Notes under the pieces: model-generated
The model's input: the letters and a program-made list of their open reading frames with translations, nothing else
The model's database searches: none
What the model was told of the DNA's origin: nothing
From: Isoetes taiwanensis
Taxonomy: Eukaryota; Streptophyta; Lycopodiopsida; Isoetales; Isoetaceae
DNA length: 64,000 nucleotides
Reading direction: 5' to 3'
Assembly (NCBI GenBank): GCA_021234155.1
Contig: JAJEKV010000057.1
Location: 9,151,564 to 9,215,563 of the forward strand
In this document: one piece after another, positions 10,132 to 20,475 of the stretch
Layout: every line of letters starts with the position of its first letter
Numbering within the stretch: position 1 is the first letter of the stretch
Made by a program: the position numbers and the translations under genes

Positions 10132-10375
10132 TGTTGGGGTGTGATGATGTGGCACACCTAGTTGGCACAATGGTGACATGCCATCTAGGTGCCATGTTGG
10201 TGATCCGCCTATGTGGTGAATACGAAAATGAAGGGGTGCATACGAAATTGGAAGGTCGCGATGATGTGGCAATGACGTGACAAGGGTAGGATAGGCTATA
10301 AATATGTAACACTATGGTTGGGGTTATTCTAACCAAGACTAGCAATAAAGTTTGATTCTTCATTCAATTTCCTTG
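10132..10375 (+). mobile_element. LTR-like remnant with TATA box and polyadenylation signal
   Basis: It begins TGTTGGGGTG and holds a TATA box (TATAAATA at 10,297) and AATAAA at 10,344, in the spacing usual for an LTR promoter and poly(A) signal. It lies about 300 bp downstream of a gag remnant on the same strand, so it could be the 3' LTR of an element that lost its pol region. No second LTR was found, so this is inference. Confidence 0.4.
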
Positions 10376-10624
10376 GGTGTTCCTCTTCGCAATGCTACTT
10401 TTTCTGGGGTTGCGAGTGGGGTTGACAAACACATCATGAATGCACTTACCCAATATGAAAGCTTTTTCTTTGAAACGCTCCCTTAGAAGGGATGCATATG
10501 TTGCAACATCGTTCTCCACTTCCACCCCAAGAATGCTACAACTCTTGCTTTGAATGATTGACACTGCTCTGAAATGCTCGTGTTCCTCTTTGATGCTATT
10601 ACGACGGATATAGAAAGCCTGCAT
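10364..10624 (-). other. Unrecognised 86-codon frame
   Basis: A minus-strand frame with a protein-like composition (SKSCSILGVEVENDVATYAS, then RERFKEKAF). No family is recognised. It may be an exon of a lost gene. Confidence 0.25.
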
Positions 10625-10830
10625 TGAGACTCAGCATCTCTATCTGAGATTTAAAATCTACGAACTATCCGCATGCCAATGCCCTCCATGACCATGTCCA
10701 CAGTCTGCTCAACCCATCATCTGATCCAACCGCTCATCTCACAATAATCCATGTGCACCTAATTCCAATTCAAGCCAATTCGTTATTTTGCGCTAATCTT
10801 GCACTCCAGTAAGCCATGGACACACAAATA

Positions 10831-11153
10831 AGCATTCACATGAGACACACAAATGGACTGTAAAATTTAGTAAGGCGAGGCTTCCCCTGGGTGTTCATCA
10901 CTAGCACAGCATCGATCATCTTGCTTTACATCCTTCGAGCAAGGAGCACCGGATATTATAATGATAGCATTCAAGGTATATTGACTTAGTTTTTCGACGT
11001 TGCTGAATATATAATTTGCTTCAAACAAGCATTCATATGAGACACACAAATGGACTGTAGAATTCAGTAAGGTGAGGCTTCCCCTGATGTTCATCACCAG
11101 CACAACATTGATCATCCTACCTTACCTCCTTCGGGCAAGGAGCACCGGTTAGC
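10831..11153. repeat. Tandem duplication of ~125 bp with ~72-bp spacer
   Basis: 10,831-10,955 and 11,028-11,153 share AGCATTCA, GAGACACACAAATGGACTG, GAGGCTTCCCCTG and GCAAGGAGCACCGG, with scattered differences. No coding function is evident. Confidence 0.7.
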
Positions 11154-11224
11154 CGGTTCCCAGAATGGCTGCCTAGCAACAGAAGCGGTCGATAGTCTAC
11201 AGCCAATAATGGGTTTGGATCGGT

Positions 11225-11318
11225 TGTTGGCATATTTCGAGCATATACTGACATATATTTGGAATATGCCACAAACCCATATGGACAAGTGTTTGCCCCC
11301 TTAGGGGCAACCCAAAAG
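11225..11318. repeat. Dispersed repeat with GCCCC/GGGGC palindrome (copy 2)
   Basis: Shares GTTTGCCCCCTTAGGGGCAA and the preceding ATATAC-rich block with 4,500-4,605 inside the hAT element. Confidence 0.5.
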
Positions 11319-12349
11319 AGAGTCTTTCAAGTATCATATTGTGGGATTGAAATTGAACCTACCTTTTGCCCATTTCATTCAATGGTCTAGATTAAGGCTA
11401 TATGTTGCTCTACTATTTGGTTAACTCGATCCATCTTACTATGGTCTATAATTGCATCATTTGTTTACCCTCCTCCAACTTATGTATTTAGCTAGTTTAT
11501 CAAGTTCTTACTATTACTACATACTATAAGGATATTGATAATGACAAAGTAGAATAAATATTAACAATTTTTTAAAATTGTTGTTTATAGACTAGTCGTA
11601 GCTAAAATCATCATTATTAGAGTTTTGAACAATTCAAAAATAAATAAAAGAACCGTATATCTATTTGGTAGATCATTTCAAGGCACATGCTTACATTCTA
11701 TAACATCAAATAACACTGTACAAGAAATTTATCGTGCCGCCATGTGCCCTTTTCGTTATTCGAGATCCTTTTCGTTATTCGAGATAGTGTGAATTATCAT
11801 GACATGACATGTGCCTTTTTCATTTATGACATCGATTTTGAATAATTATGTGCAATAATGATGAGTGTGCAAAATTAATATGTACTTTTTTTGTTGTTCG
11901 AAATAGTGTGAATTATCATGACACGTTTTTTTTATTTATGACATTTTCAACACACGTTTATTTATGACATTTTCAACACACGTGGCTTGTGGCTTGGGAA
12001 GCGAAAATTAGACCTGGGCACGGGTTCCAAAAAGGTCCTGATCCGCCATAAATGCACTTAATTATTTTTTAGCACATGTGTCGCTTCCGTGTAATAAGTA
12101 AGGAAGAACATTTAAACAGAAAACCAAAAAAATTAGATCGCTTAGGTTTTTGACCATTGCAAAATGCTCAAATCTGCATGCATGTCACTTCCATTTAATA
12201 AGGAAGAACAAAAATGAGAATAGAAAAGGCAATACAATTATATAGGAAGGATAACATCAAATATCAATAAGTTTTAAACTTAGTAGATTCGGTACATCAT
12301 TTCAAGCCACATGCTTCCATTCTGTAATATCAAATAACATTCTATAACA
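11319..12349. repeat. AT-rich 3' flank of the AAA-ATPase gene with local duplications
   Basis: No gene is seen. 11,670-11,722 and 12,288-12,345 match (ATCATTTCAAG, CACATGCTT, CATTCT, ATCAAATAACA). Inside 11,747-11,990 short units repeat: CCTTTTTCGTTATTCGAGAT, AGTGTGAATTATCATGACA, and TTTATTTATGACATTTTCAA. The first pair suggests a local duplication of the gene's 3' end. Confidence 0.6.
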
Positions 12350-13795
12350 TCAAATATCGATAAGTTTAGTAGTAGATTCCCTCTCTATACTTGCAAACTC
12401 TCCCCTTGATCGTTTAGGGGTGGGCTCTTGGATGCACTCTAACATCTGAATTAGGTCTTCAAGTGCCAATTGAGGATTATGATAGTTCCTAACAAGGACC
12501 TCACTGATTTGTGCGGCAGAAACCTGCACTAAAGCGAGCAATTCTTCTACTCTTGCAAAGAGATGATGCTCATCAATTCTGAGGTAGTTAGAAGCAAGGG
12601 TCTTGAACATGGAGAAGGTGCAAAAACTCATATGGATATGCATGTCCATTCTACCAGCCCTGGTTAATGCAGGATCTAGTTTGTCAATATAATTAGTCGT
12701 GAATACAAAGATCCTTTCACCACCACTAGAAGACCATAGTCCATCAAGGAAGTTGAGCATTCCAGAAAGAGTAACCTTACTTGTTGAGTCTTTGTTCTCC
12801 TTACTCAAACTTTTGCTCCCCACAATCTTACCACCTTCTTGTGCTCTGTCTTCTAAAGGAAGAGAACAATCGATGTCCTCGATGACAACGATGGCCTTAT
12901 TATGAACATCCATGAGCAATCTTCGGAGAGCGGAATTATGCAACACCATGGTAAGCTCAAGGTCATAGACATCATAAGAAGTGAAATTAGAGATGGCACC
13001 TATGAGGGAAGATTTACCAGTTCCAGGAGGGCCATAAAGCAGATAACCTCTTTTCCAAGCCCGACCGACTCGTCTGAAAAACTCCTGGCCGGACATAAAA
13101 CTATTTAGGTCAGAAATTAGGGTTTCTTTTTGAAGGGGGTCCATGGCTATGGAGTTTATGGTAGCAGGGGGGTTATAGAAGTGGCTGATCCAGCGCCCAT
13201 CACTGTTAGTGTAGAGATATTTCTGGGTTCTTACCAAACGGGCCAATCTGCCCTGTTCCAGAACATGGTGCAGATACATGGGCAAAATTCGATCCTTATG
13301 GCGCCGATGAAATGAAACTGTGTACCTTCGAACTTTGCTGCTTCCGGTCTGCTGGACGTAATTGGTCCATAGAATCTGGACTCCATTATACCAGTCATAC
13401 ACCTCGGAATTCGCAGAAAGTGTATAAGCAATTTTTTTCGAACTCCGGCTTGCACAGGATGCGTCTACCATTGGAGTGCAAGCCTTGGTTACCAGAATCC
13501 CTGTATATAACTGTGCTGAAGCATATAGATCGTTTATCGTATCTTCTTCTCTTGTGATGTGCACATAATGGTAGATGTAAAACTTTGCAAAGTAGTTGTC
13601 CAAAAAGGAAGATAGATATTGGTACCATTGGCTTGGGATGAAGCTGCGTACTGAAGCCAAAATTGCAAGTGGAGCCCAGAAGGAGGAGATGTCCATGACG
13701 GATTGGATCAAAAAGCTTTGTTGCTGCCAATTGTAGGTTTTCAACATATTTCTAGTTGGATGGAGCCCTTTTTCCTTTTGGGAAATAGTCTCCAA
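12350..13795 (-). CDS. AAA-ATPase, BCS1/HSR4-like (ASD family)
   Basis: A single-exon protein of 481 residues, close to the usual size of this plant family (about 450-530), apparently intact. Order of parts: a hydrophobic amino-terminal stretch about 35-60 (FWAPLAILASVRSFIP), probably a membrane anchor; the AAA-associated domain to about residue 150; a linker with SFHRRHKD and KYLYTNSDGRW; then the AAA module. Walker A is GPPGTGKS at 255-262. Walker B is AIVVIEDIDCS at 301-311, with the acidic pair for ATP hydrolysis. The second region of homology is TTNYIDKLDPALTRAGRMD at 366-384, with both arginines. These proteins are hexameric ATPases of mitochondrial, ER or plasma membranes, often induced by stress or pathogens in plants. 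Met1 or Met17 could be the start; on the coding strand TATTTAAG lies near 13,833, close to Met1, which mildly favours Met17. The exact paralogue cannot be named. Confidence 0.93.
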   Translation of the reverse strand: METISQKEKGLHPTRNMLKTYNWQQQSFLIQSVMDISSFWAPLAILASVRSFIPSQWYQYLSSFLDNYFAKFYIYHYVHITREEDTINDLYASAQLYTGILVTKACTPMVDASCASRSSKKIAYTLSANSEVYDWYNGVQILWTNYVQQTGSSKVRRYTVSFHRRHKDRILPMYLHHVLEQGRLARLVRTQKYLYTNSDGRWISHFYNPPATINSIAMDPLQKETLISDLNSFMSGQEFFRRVGRAWKRGYLLYGPPGTGKSSLIGAISNFTSYDVYDLELTMVLHNSALRRLLMDVHNKAIVVIEDIDCSLPLEDRAQEGGKIVGSKSLSKENKDSTSKVTLSGMLNFLDGLWSSSGGERIFVFTTNYIDKLDPALTRAGRMDMHIHMSFCTFSMFKTLASNYLRIDEHHLFARVEELLALVQVSAAQISEVLVRNYHNPQLALEDLIQMLECIQEPTPKRSRGEFASIERESTTKLIDI

Positions 13796-14838
13796 TATGG
13801 CGCCTCGTTATATTTGATAGCCTTCTTAAATAGCAGGTAACCAGCGGAACCCGTTTATCTTTTAAGGAAGGAACCAAAAGGGGAAATCATAAAAATACTC
13901 TTATAAGATTTGCTTCATTCTCGACTCTGTTTTCTGGATCTGAAAGCATGGCTTGCACTTGGCAGCCAGATCTTGGAAGGGCCTTCCACAATCATAGAAG
14001 CTAAAAGCTGAAATCTAATGCCGGAATGAGCTAATGACGGTGCATATTTTGTTGGACGGAATGAGCTCTTGGGATGGATCAACACCACAAATAAAGGCTG
14101 TTGCAAGGTCCTAGTTATCAGATAAAAAAAGGGTATCTAGCAGAACATTTGGCAGGTATAATAATGTACATCAAGGGGTTCAAGAGAAAACTAAAATGGC
14201 TAGAGAAACTAAATTCAAGAGAAAAATAGACACCATGTTGAGAAGGTTGCTGATTTTGCTAAACTTTCAGGTGAGAGCTTCAAGAGTGACGAGGATCAGA
14301 AAGATCTTGATGAGAATCCTATTACCACTTGATTATTTCTGTTTAGATTTGCAAGCTTTTGTAATTATGCAAGCTTTCCAGTTTCATCTTTGATTTCATA
14401 CAAAATAAATAAGGATATTGCTCAATCTCTGCAAGGTTGAAGAGGTGGGTCTATCTCCCAGCTGCTTTTCCATGTGGCTACTTCCCCATTTTGATATTTG
14501 ACGGAGTAAATTTTGGGATCTTCAGCTTGAGTAGCCCTGTAAATGGAAAAACATGAGTGCATCCAGATGTTATCTCTGAGATTAAACTCCCTTCACAAGG
14601 ACAATGTATTGCATGAGAACAAAAAGTTCAAGAATGAACAAAAGAGAGAACAAAACCAGATCACAATAATATGTGATCTACCGAGCTCTCCCCTGCGAGA
14701 ATATAGTTCACAATGCTATTTCAATTGCTGTTGGCCTGGAGTATGGAATGTGTTTCATCATTTTTTGAGATGACAAATCAGTAAGGACAAATCAGTAGGC
14801 CTTCCATTGGAGAGGAGCTCCATATTTCATTAACGAAA
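13796..14838. other. Upstream of the AAA-ATPase; no gene recognised
   Basis: Contains a TATA-like TATTTAAG on the minus strand near 13,833 and only short, unrecognised frames on both strands. Confidence 0.4.
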
Positions 14839-15078
14839 ATGGCAACTGGGACGAAAAAAACAGAAAAAGGCATGGAAATTGATCTTGTTTTTGTTGTAGA
14901 TCGTCATGATTTGAAGCAACAAGGAATGACGCTATATCTAATAATCCAATTTCATGAGGTTTTGAAGCACAGGCTAGAGGTTGATAGAGCAATTTTTATG
15001 CATGGCTATAGTGGTAACTTTCAAGGTGTTTATTCTGTAAACAAATCGGTATCTGGTGGAAGATATAGGTCATTTTGA
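14839..15078 (+). other. Short unrecognised frame, possible exon
   Basis: 79 codons from ATG, with EIDLVFVVDRHDLKQQG. It lies upstream of coiled-coil and DUF8039-like exons on the same strand and may belong to the same broken gene. No domain recognised. Confidence 0.25.
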
Positions 15079-15349
15079 CAGGAACTTTTCTTTTGGCCTT
15101 GAAGCTAGATCTAAACCGAAGCTTTTCATGGCTATAAAGTTGCATGCATAAAGCAGAATTTTAGATGTAAAGCTTGCTCTGTTATGTCCGTTTGATTATC
15201 AGATCAGGTAATTAAAGCAGTTGGATGTGCTTGCTCTTTCAAAGAAATGGTGAATAGGCCTATTATCTTTTGCAGGTCCATAGAATTGGAATCTCAAAAC
15301 ATATGTTATACCTTCGTTGTCAAATGTTTGCACGTAGTAAATTCAGAGC

Positions 15350-15795
15350 ATGGAAACTGTCTTAGCTCACAAGCACAATGAGTTGAGCAAATTGAAGGCA
15401 GACATTCTTCAGAGGGATGAGGCTCTTTTTGCAGCTTCAAGGGATTTAAAACTGAAGGATAATAGGCTTCAACATTCTGATGAGATGATAAAAAATCAAC
15501 ATCTTGAAATTGATGTACAACATCTTGAAATTGTTTAAAAAATCAACATCTTGAAATTGTTTATGAAGCAAGAGAGGCTATAGAAAATAGAAGCAGACCT
15601 GCAAGAGCGTGCAGTTGCGTATCTGAAGGCACAAGAGGATTTAGAGCGTGCAGTTGCGTATCTGAAGGCATAAGAGGATTTAAAGAATATAGAGAAAGAT
15701 ATATTGACACATAAGTCAGCTCGTTTGATTTCTTCTGAAGAGCTGGAGAGAATAAGGCTCTTTTTGACACTAGATATTTCTCTTTATTCATGACA
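15350..15795 (+). pseudogene. Coiled-coil coding remnant with 13-residue tandem repeat
   Basis: The frame from 15,350 reads HNELSKLKADILQRDEALF and onward with heptad-like spacing. It stops at 15,536, but related coding sense continues to about 15,795 in shifted frames. A 39-bp unit coding ERAVAYLKAQEDL is present twice (15,605-15,643 and 15,644-15,682; the second copy has CAA changed to the stop TAA). A short unit reading HLEI(D/V) is also repeated near 15,505-15,560. This looks like the coiled-coil part of a protein whose DUF8039-like exon follows at 16,302. The stops suggest decay. Confidence 0.5.
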
Positions 15796-16301
15796 CTTGT
15801 TTATGGTATTGTTGTTGCTACAGTGCGTACATATCCTTTGAGAGGTATCGATTGATAACCCCTCTTAGAAAAATTATCTCACTTTCGTTACAAAAATGAT
15901 AAACTGTAACGCTTTCTAATGTCATTGGGTATTCATTTTGTTCTTATTCTTTCTCCCTTTGTTAAATATATCTTGTTTGCAAAAAAAAAATGATACATTT
16001 TCTTATTCTTTCTCCCTTTGTTAATATATTTCTTAGTTTTTCTCCCTTTGTTAAATAGGCTCTAGAGATTATGTCAGCACGGATTGTTACGCAATAGTTT
16101 TTTTTTTTTTTTGAAATCATAGCTCGTTCCTATGGGTAGCGCAAATATGGATACTGTATGCTTGGAGCCAGAGCCAGGTAAGTATTGTGTCTATTTTTTA
16201 TTTATTGAAGAGTTCACGGATCATAGACTTGAGTCCGTTTGATATATATTTTTGTTTACGGACTTGAGTCTGTTTGATATATATTTTTGTTTTTGCTGTA
16301 G
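15796..16301. other. Intron-like AT-rich stretch
   Basis: T-rich sequence with repeated TTCTTTCTCCCTTTGTTAA motifs (near 15,950, 16,005 and 16,035) and a duplicated GGACTTGAGTC/GTTTGATATATATTTTTG block at 16,225-16,291. No coding sense. Confidence 0.45.
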
Positions 16302-16557
16302 AGTTTGAACTCTTAGTAGAAGGGAGGGCGGTTGCAAAGGGAGAAATCCTGGCTATACGAGGACTTATACATTGCAAAGAATTAGAAATGGGATGGGCAA
16401 AGGTAGCTCTAAAGATCGACGTGCATGGGAATGTGAATCTACCAAAGGAGACTCTTGATGCAAAAACAATAGCAGAGGCGGTAGGATCTTTTGTGGCATG
16501 GCCTTTAAAAGACATCAAGAAAATAGACGTGGTTAATTCATATTCTCCATTTATATA
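16302..16557 (+). pseudogene. DUF8039-like exon
   Basis: After an AG acceptor the frame reads EFELLVEGRAVAKGEI, then VNLPKETLDAKTIAEAVGSF, then VAWP. The ending (AVGSFVAWP) is typical of the plant DUF8039 domain, which is common in proteins linked to CACTA (En/Spm) transposons and Ulp1-like genes. The role of the domain is unknown. A possible donor lies near 16,530 (GTG|GTTAAT). Together with the coiled-coil block upstream and the repeat exon downstream, it makes a plausible but broken gene. Confidence 0.55.
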
Positions 16558-16620
16558 ATCTCGCTCCTTTTAAATGTCTTTTAAATATAATAAATTTGTG
16601 ATATGGTATCTTTTTGTAGG

Positions 16621-17013
16621 AACAAAACACCAACATCGATGCAATAGCAGGTGTAGTTCTTGAGGATACAGTTGAAGTTGTAGTTGTCGAGAAAGTTGTT
16701 GAGGGGGATACAGTTCATCCAAAAAGGAGTGTTTTTGAGGATACAGTTGAAGTTGCTGAGGGGGATACAGATACAGTTCATCCAAAAAGAAGCATTCTTG
16801 AGGATACAATTGAAGTTGTTGAGGGGGATACAATTCATCCAAAAAGGAGCGAGTGGAAAAATAAGAAGTTTAGATTAGTCCATTCATGTTCTGGAGAAAT
16901 GTTTGCAATTGCAATCATGTGTAATTGCGATCCTGATGTCGGATGGGGGGAAATGAACGTCGGGCGGTCCCTTCTGCGCCTTGGCTTCCGTGCGAATCCC
17001 AGACCTGATGGAT
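16621..17013 (+). pseudogene. Exon with in-frame EDTVEV...EGDTVHPKRS repeats
   Basis: Behind a TTGTAG acceptor this frame is open for 131 codons. It starts EQNTNIDAIAGVV, then has three units of (L/F)EDT(V/I)EV and EGDT(D/I)HPKRS-type residues between about 16,657 and 16,855. It ends in RSLLRLGFRANPRPDG and a stop. The repeats are in frame and conserve residues, which supports coding. Acidic repeats next to DUF8039 fit the family. I cannot tell whether the stop is the true end. Confidence 0.5.
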
Positions 17014-17394
17014 GAGGCCTTCTTGGAGGCTATTCTCCAGGGTCTGGGGTTCCCGAACATTCCCTCTGACCATGATGTGACTGTTGCAGAGATAGATAGT
17101 TTAATCATCCAAACGTACAATTCGAGGTCTAGAATAGGATTTAGCAGGACAGATTTAGGCAGTCATTTCCTTTGTATCCTTTGCCTTGACAGAGTAGGAT
17201 CTTTAAGAGTTTCAGCTCATAACTCGGGCTATCTTGCTTTGGGGAGATTTTCTCAAAACCTTTTCCAAATTTCTGTTCTCGAAAGATTTGGGATTGAACC
17301 CATTCTTCACTGGACGGACTTCTTCGACCTCCGACCTGCTTGGTTTTTCGCTGATTTACAAATTTTAGTGTGGAGGTTTGCAGGTGAAAACTAA
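16981..17394 (+). other. Unrecognised frame upstream of the 385-residue ORF
   Basis: 138 codons that stop two bases before the next ATG at 17,397. The first third (IPDLMDEAFLEAILQGLGFP) looks protein-like, the rest less so. It could be the leader or an upstream piece of the following gene. Confidence 0.3.
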
Positions 17395-17396
17395 GA

Positions 17397-18554
17397 ATGG
17401 CAAACAAAACGGTGAGAAATGGTTTGGGCCTTCCCACAAACCCAATCGAAAGGGAGAAAAGACTTAAACTCATTGAGGACGAGGAATGGACACAGATTTT
17501 CTGGCTGGATAGCAGAAATGATAAGGGATGGAGCAAGATGAAAACCATGTACATGACCTTTGCAATTATAGAAGATCAACAAAAAGCAGCCGCGGTCTGC
17601 ATGGATGTTTTGGGGGACGGAGTTATCTGCGAAACCCTGGACAAAATGAAAGCATTGGAGAAAGATTATGAAGCCGGAAGAGCCAACGACCGAGACTGGG
17701 CATGGAACTTCTTCGAACTTCTTCAAGAGATGGACAGAAATCTGTGTAAGAGAATAATGGTGAAGCAAGGCCACTCTGAATCAGACTGTTGTAGCCTTAA
17801 GAACAATGTTTTCCAGAAATCCATGAATGAGCTCCTCAATCTTGCTAAGAGCACTCTCCTTGACCTAGAAAACATGAATTGGAATTCCAAAGCTTCAATC
17901 AAATTGATTAGAAGGTGGGAGGATGCAGAGGACCACGTCATAGAAAGTCACCATAAGCAGGCCCTCAGTAAACTTCCCTCAGGAGCGGACCTGATCTTAG
18001 GAGACGTTTCCCAAGAATACGGCATTCTCCAACCCAGGCTCAAGAAAGACACAAAAGCATGTAAGATCAGGGATTCGAATGGTTACTTTAACCATCTCGA
18101 GACGAGCCAATATGATTGCAAGAACTGTCAAAGCTTAAACAATTCTGGCATGAGCAAACCAAGTACAATTGTTGGGGACCAGAATGTCAGTAACCGGATT
18201 CCTGTTTTGGGCAAAAGCGACAAGGCAAAAGGTCAAATTCTTCCTTCTTATAAAAATGCTTTGCTTAATATAGGTTCTTGTGATAACCCTATTGATAAGT
18301 CTAAAGCTAATTCGGATTATTTAGATCTTTCGGGTATCCAAGATTCTTCGGCTATTAATCTGTATTCTGAGAAAGGCTTGATTATCCATTTCCCCATTAA
18401 CTGTCCTTCCATTGGCGAGATCAAGTTTTGGTTAACCAAAACACAAAAGATCCCCATTCTCTCCCTGCTCAAAATTGACAGCAGAACTTTCCAGATTTTA
18501 TGCAGGGATAATTTTAGTGTTACTTACATTCTAAAAAAGAGGTTGGGCAAATGA
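17397..18554 (+). CDS. 385-residue protein, possible LINE ORF1 (DUF4283-like end)
   Basis: A long open frame of 385 residues. The first half is charged and rich in Trp, Lys and Glu (EEWTQIFWLDSRNDKGWSK, then NDRDWAWNFFELLQEMD), probably helical. The middle is low-complexity Ser/Asn/Lys. The last ~70 residues (FPINCPSIGEIKFWLTKTQ, then LLKIDSRTFQILCRDN) resemble the start of the RNA-binding DUF4283 region found in plant LINE ORF1 proteins and related genes. That resemblance is weak and no CCHC knuckle follows. The frame stops at 18,552, about 50 bases before a DUF7869-like frame whose own beginning is missing, so one or both were truncated at a junction here. Confidence 0.4.
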   Translation: MANKTVRNGLGLPTNPIEREKRLKLIEDEEWTQIFWLDSRNDKGWSKMKTMYMTFAIIEDQQKAAAVCMDVLGDGVICETLDKMKALEKDYEAGRANDRDWAWNFFELLQEMDRNLCKRIMVKQGHSESDCCSLKNNVFQKSMNELLNLAKSTLLDLENMNWNSKASIKLIRRWEDAEDHVIESHHKQALSKLPSGADLILGDVSQEYGILQPRLKKDTKACKIRDSNGYFNHLETSQYDCKNCQSLNNSGMSKPSTIVGDQNVSNRIPVLGKSDKAKGQILPSYKNALLNIGSCDNPIDKSKANSDYLDLSGIQDSSAINLYSEKGLIIHFPINCPSIGEIKFWLTKTQKIPILSLLKIDSRTFQILCRDNFSVTYILKKRLGK

Positions 18555-18603
18555 GCAAATATCCTGTAGGGCAATCTATTATCAGTGGAGGGTATTTTCT
18601 TCA

Positions 18604-20246
18604 ATGGAACCTAATAGATATTTATGCATCATACATGATAAAATAGATCAACACAAAACTTTCTTACCTAGATTGCAGCCAATTCCGAAAAGTTGTGCTA
18701 ATGCACAACAGTTGAAGATCTCACTAGCAGGAATGTTGATCCATGGACACGGAATCAGTGTGTATGGTCATTTCTCATTAGATCTATGGGAAGATGGATC
18801 AAATTTCCATGTTGGCTCCATCTTTAAATGTCTTCGAAATTTGAAAAGAGGTGTTACAAATGAGCAAAATAGTAGCAATGCTTTATTTGGAGCTCTTCTA
18901 AATGATGATGCACATATTGTAACTAAACAGATGGAAAAGAATGCAAGGTTTTCTGGAAGGGAACTAATCACTTCGACAACTACAGATAAGACATCTCACG
19001 GAGTAGTGGGAAGAAAGCTACCTCAAGAATTGTGTCTACAACTTGATAATTGCTTTAGCCAAAATAAGAATAGATGGCTATTTCAAGCATGCTCATTCTT
19101 GACAGCAAAAAATGTTTTCGAAGTTGTGAAGGTTAGGTTTCTTATGGTTGGTCATACACATGATGACGTGGATGCCTTCTTTGAAGTGTTCTCTTTATTG
19201 CAACGAGAATCAATAACGACATTGCCACAACTGATGGAGTTATTTGCATGTACAAAAAAACCATCACCTATATCGTTCTTAATTGATGAAGTTCCAGATT
19301 GGAAATCCTTTGTAGAGCCATATATGCCAGAAGGAAACCTTGCTTTGACAGGTCATTCAAAACCCTTACAATTCAAATTTTGGGTTAAAGAATTCCTATG
19401 ATGCAATGTAAGATGCACTCCACAGACCAAGATTGGATCCCTTCCACTGGATATGAAATGTGGAGAAGAGATAAAGATGGTAGGGTAATGATTCTTAAAG
19501 GCGGGCCTTTGTCACTCCCACCATTCAAGAACACCAAAGATCATGAAGCATTGATGAGGGGACTGAGACAATTTATTGGTCATTGGCAAGACATTTTACA
19601 ACAACCAACACTGAGTGAAGCAAAGAAAGATTCTTTACAGAAGGTGATTATGTATTGGGAGAAAGTGGGTGAGGCATTGCAGAATATTGATGGAGAAGGA
19701 CCCTTGAAAGATGGATTTCTTTCAATTTCTAGATGGGAGAAGAAATCCCTAGAACAAGTTGAGTTCAATGTTGGCACCTCTCAAAAAAAGAGCTTGGCTA
19801 ATTGGCATGTTGGTAGCAAGTCTAGTAGGCCTCAATGGCATGGCCTACCAAATTGGTTGCTTACAGAGGATGTGAAGAAAGGGTATTTTGTTCTCATTAA
19901 ACCTGACAATCTAGATATATATCCAGTTTGGTTAGGTGAGGTTAGATGTGCACCTACCAAGGATGATGATAAACCTGGACTAGAGAACTATTGGATTGAA
20001 GTTCAATATTGGGCTCCAAAATGGAATATGAGAAAAAAGAAAAAGCCAAGTGAAAAAGAGGTTTATGAAAATTGTTGGGAGAAGACTTGGGTTTTGAATC
20101 CTTCCGATCCCCCAAGGAAAGAAAAAGTAAGTTGTATTCTTTGGTCCTATGCACAACCAAGGGGAAAAGACATCACATCTATACGGGAACATAAGATTCC
20201 AAAAGTACACGCGAAGGAAGCAAAGTATAATTTAAGTTTGGGATGA
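18604..20246 (+). pseudogene. DUF7869-like (RNase H-like) protein, frameshifted, 5'-truncated
   Basis: Two overlapping frames, 18,604-19,401 and 19,398-20,246, were one. The sense moves from the first to the second across a one-base shift near 19,395 (VKEFL stop versus NSYDAMQCKMHS). Recognisable signposts, in order, are HDKIDQHKT, LQLDNCFSQNKNRWLF and FLMVGHTHDDVDAFF. These match the pattern of a protein family seen in ferns, mosses and animals that is annotated as DUF7869; the D...N...HTH(D/E)DxD spacing suggests an RNase H-like nuclease fold, possibly a transposase or a domesticated one. The second half ends with a lysine-rich region and GYFVLIKPDN...WLGEV, a small chromatin-reader-like segment. 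Such proteins usually have more sequence before HDKxDQHKT, so the start is missing. Function unknown. Confidence 0.6.
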
Positions 20247-20299
20247 TGTGACTTTCGATCATGACTCGTTTAAATATGACTTCCATGTTATTGTCATGT

Positions 20300-20475
20300 C
20301 TAGTTTACTCAACAAGCCTATAATTGCTAAGGGTTTTCCCTCTAGACTCTTCGGGGCGAGGGTTTTTTAATCCTGGATAGTAGTAGGCCAAATTCTTTTG
20401 TTTTTTTGTTAAGTCCCATAGACCGATTGGTCTCACTGGACGATAAAGTTCAATTTGATTCAATTCAATTTTAAA
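20300..20475 (+). mobile_element. SINE-like element, copy 2
   Basis: It contains GTCCCATAGACCGATTGGTC, then ACTGGACGATAAAGTTCAA and a TTCAATT-type repeated tail. This is related in its last ~50 bases to the elements at 9,290-9,425 and 58,082-58,210. The 5' border is uncertain. Confidence 0.5.

Noticed and set aside
12699-13557. Several plus-strand open frames opposite the AAA-ATPase
   Set aside because: They are complementary to a well-supported 481-residue gene with Walker motifs and carry no domain of their own.
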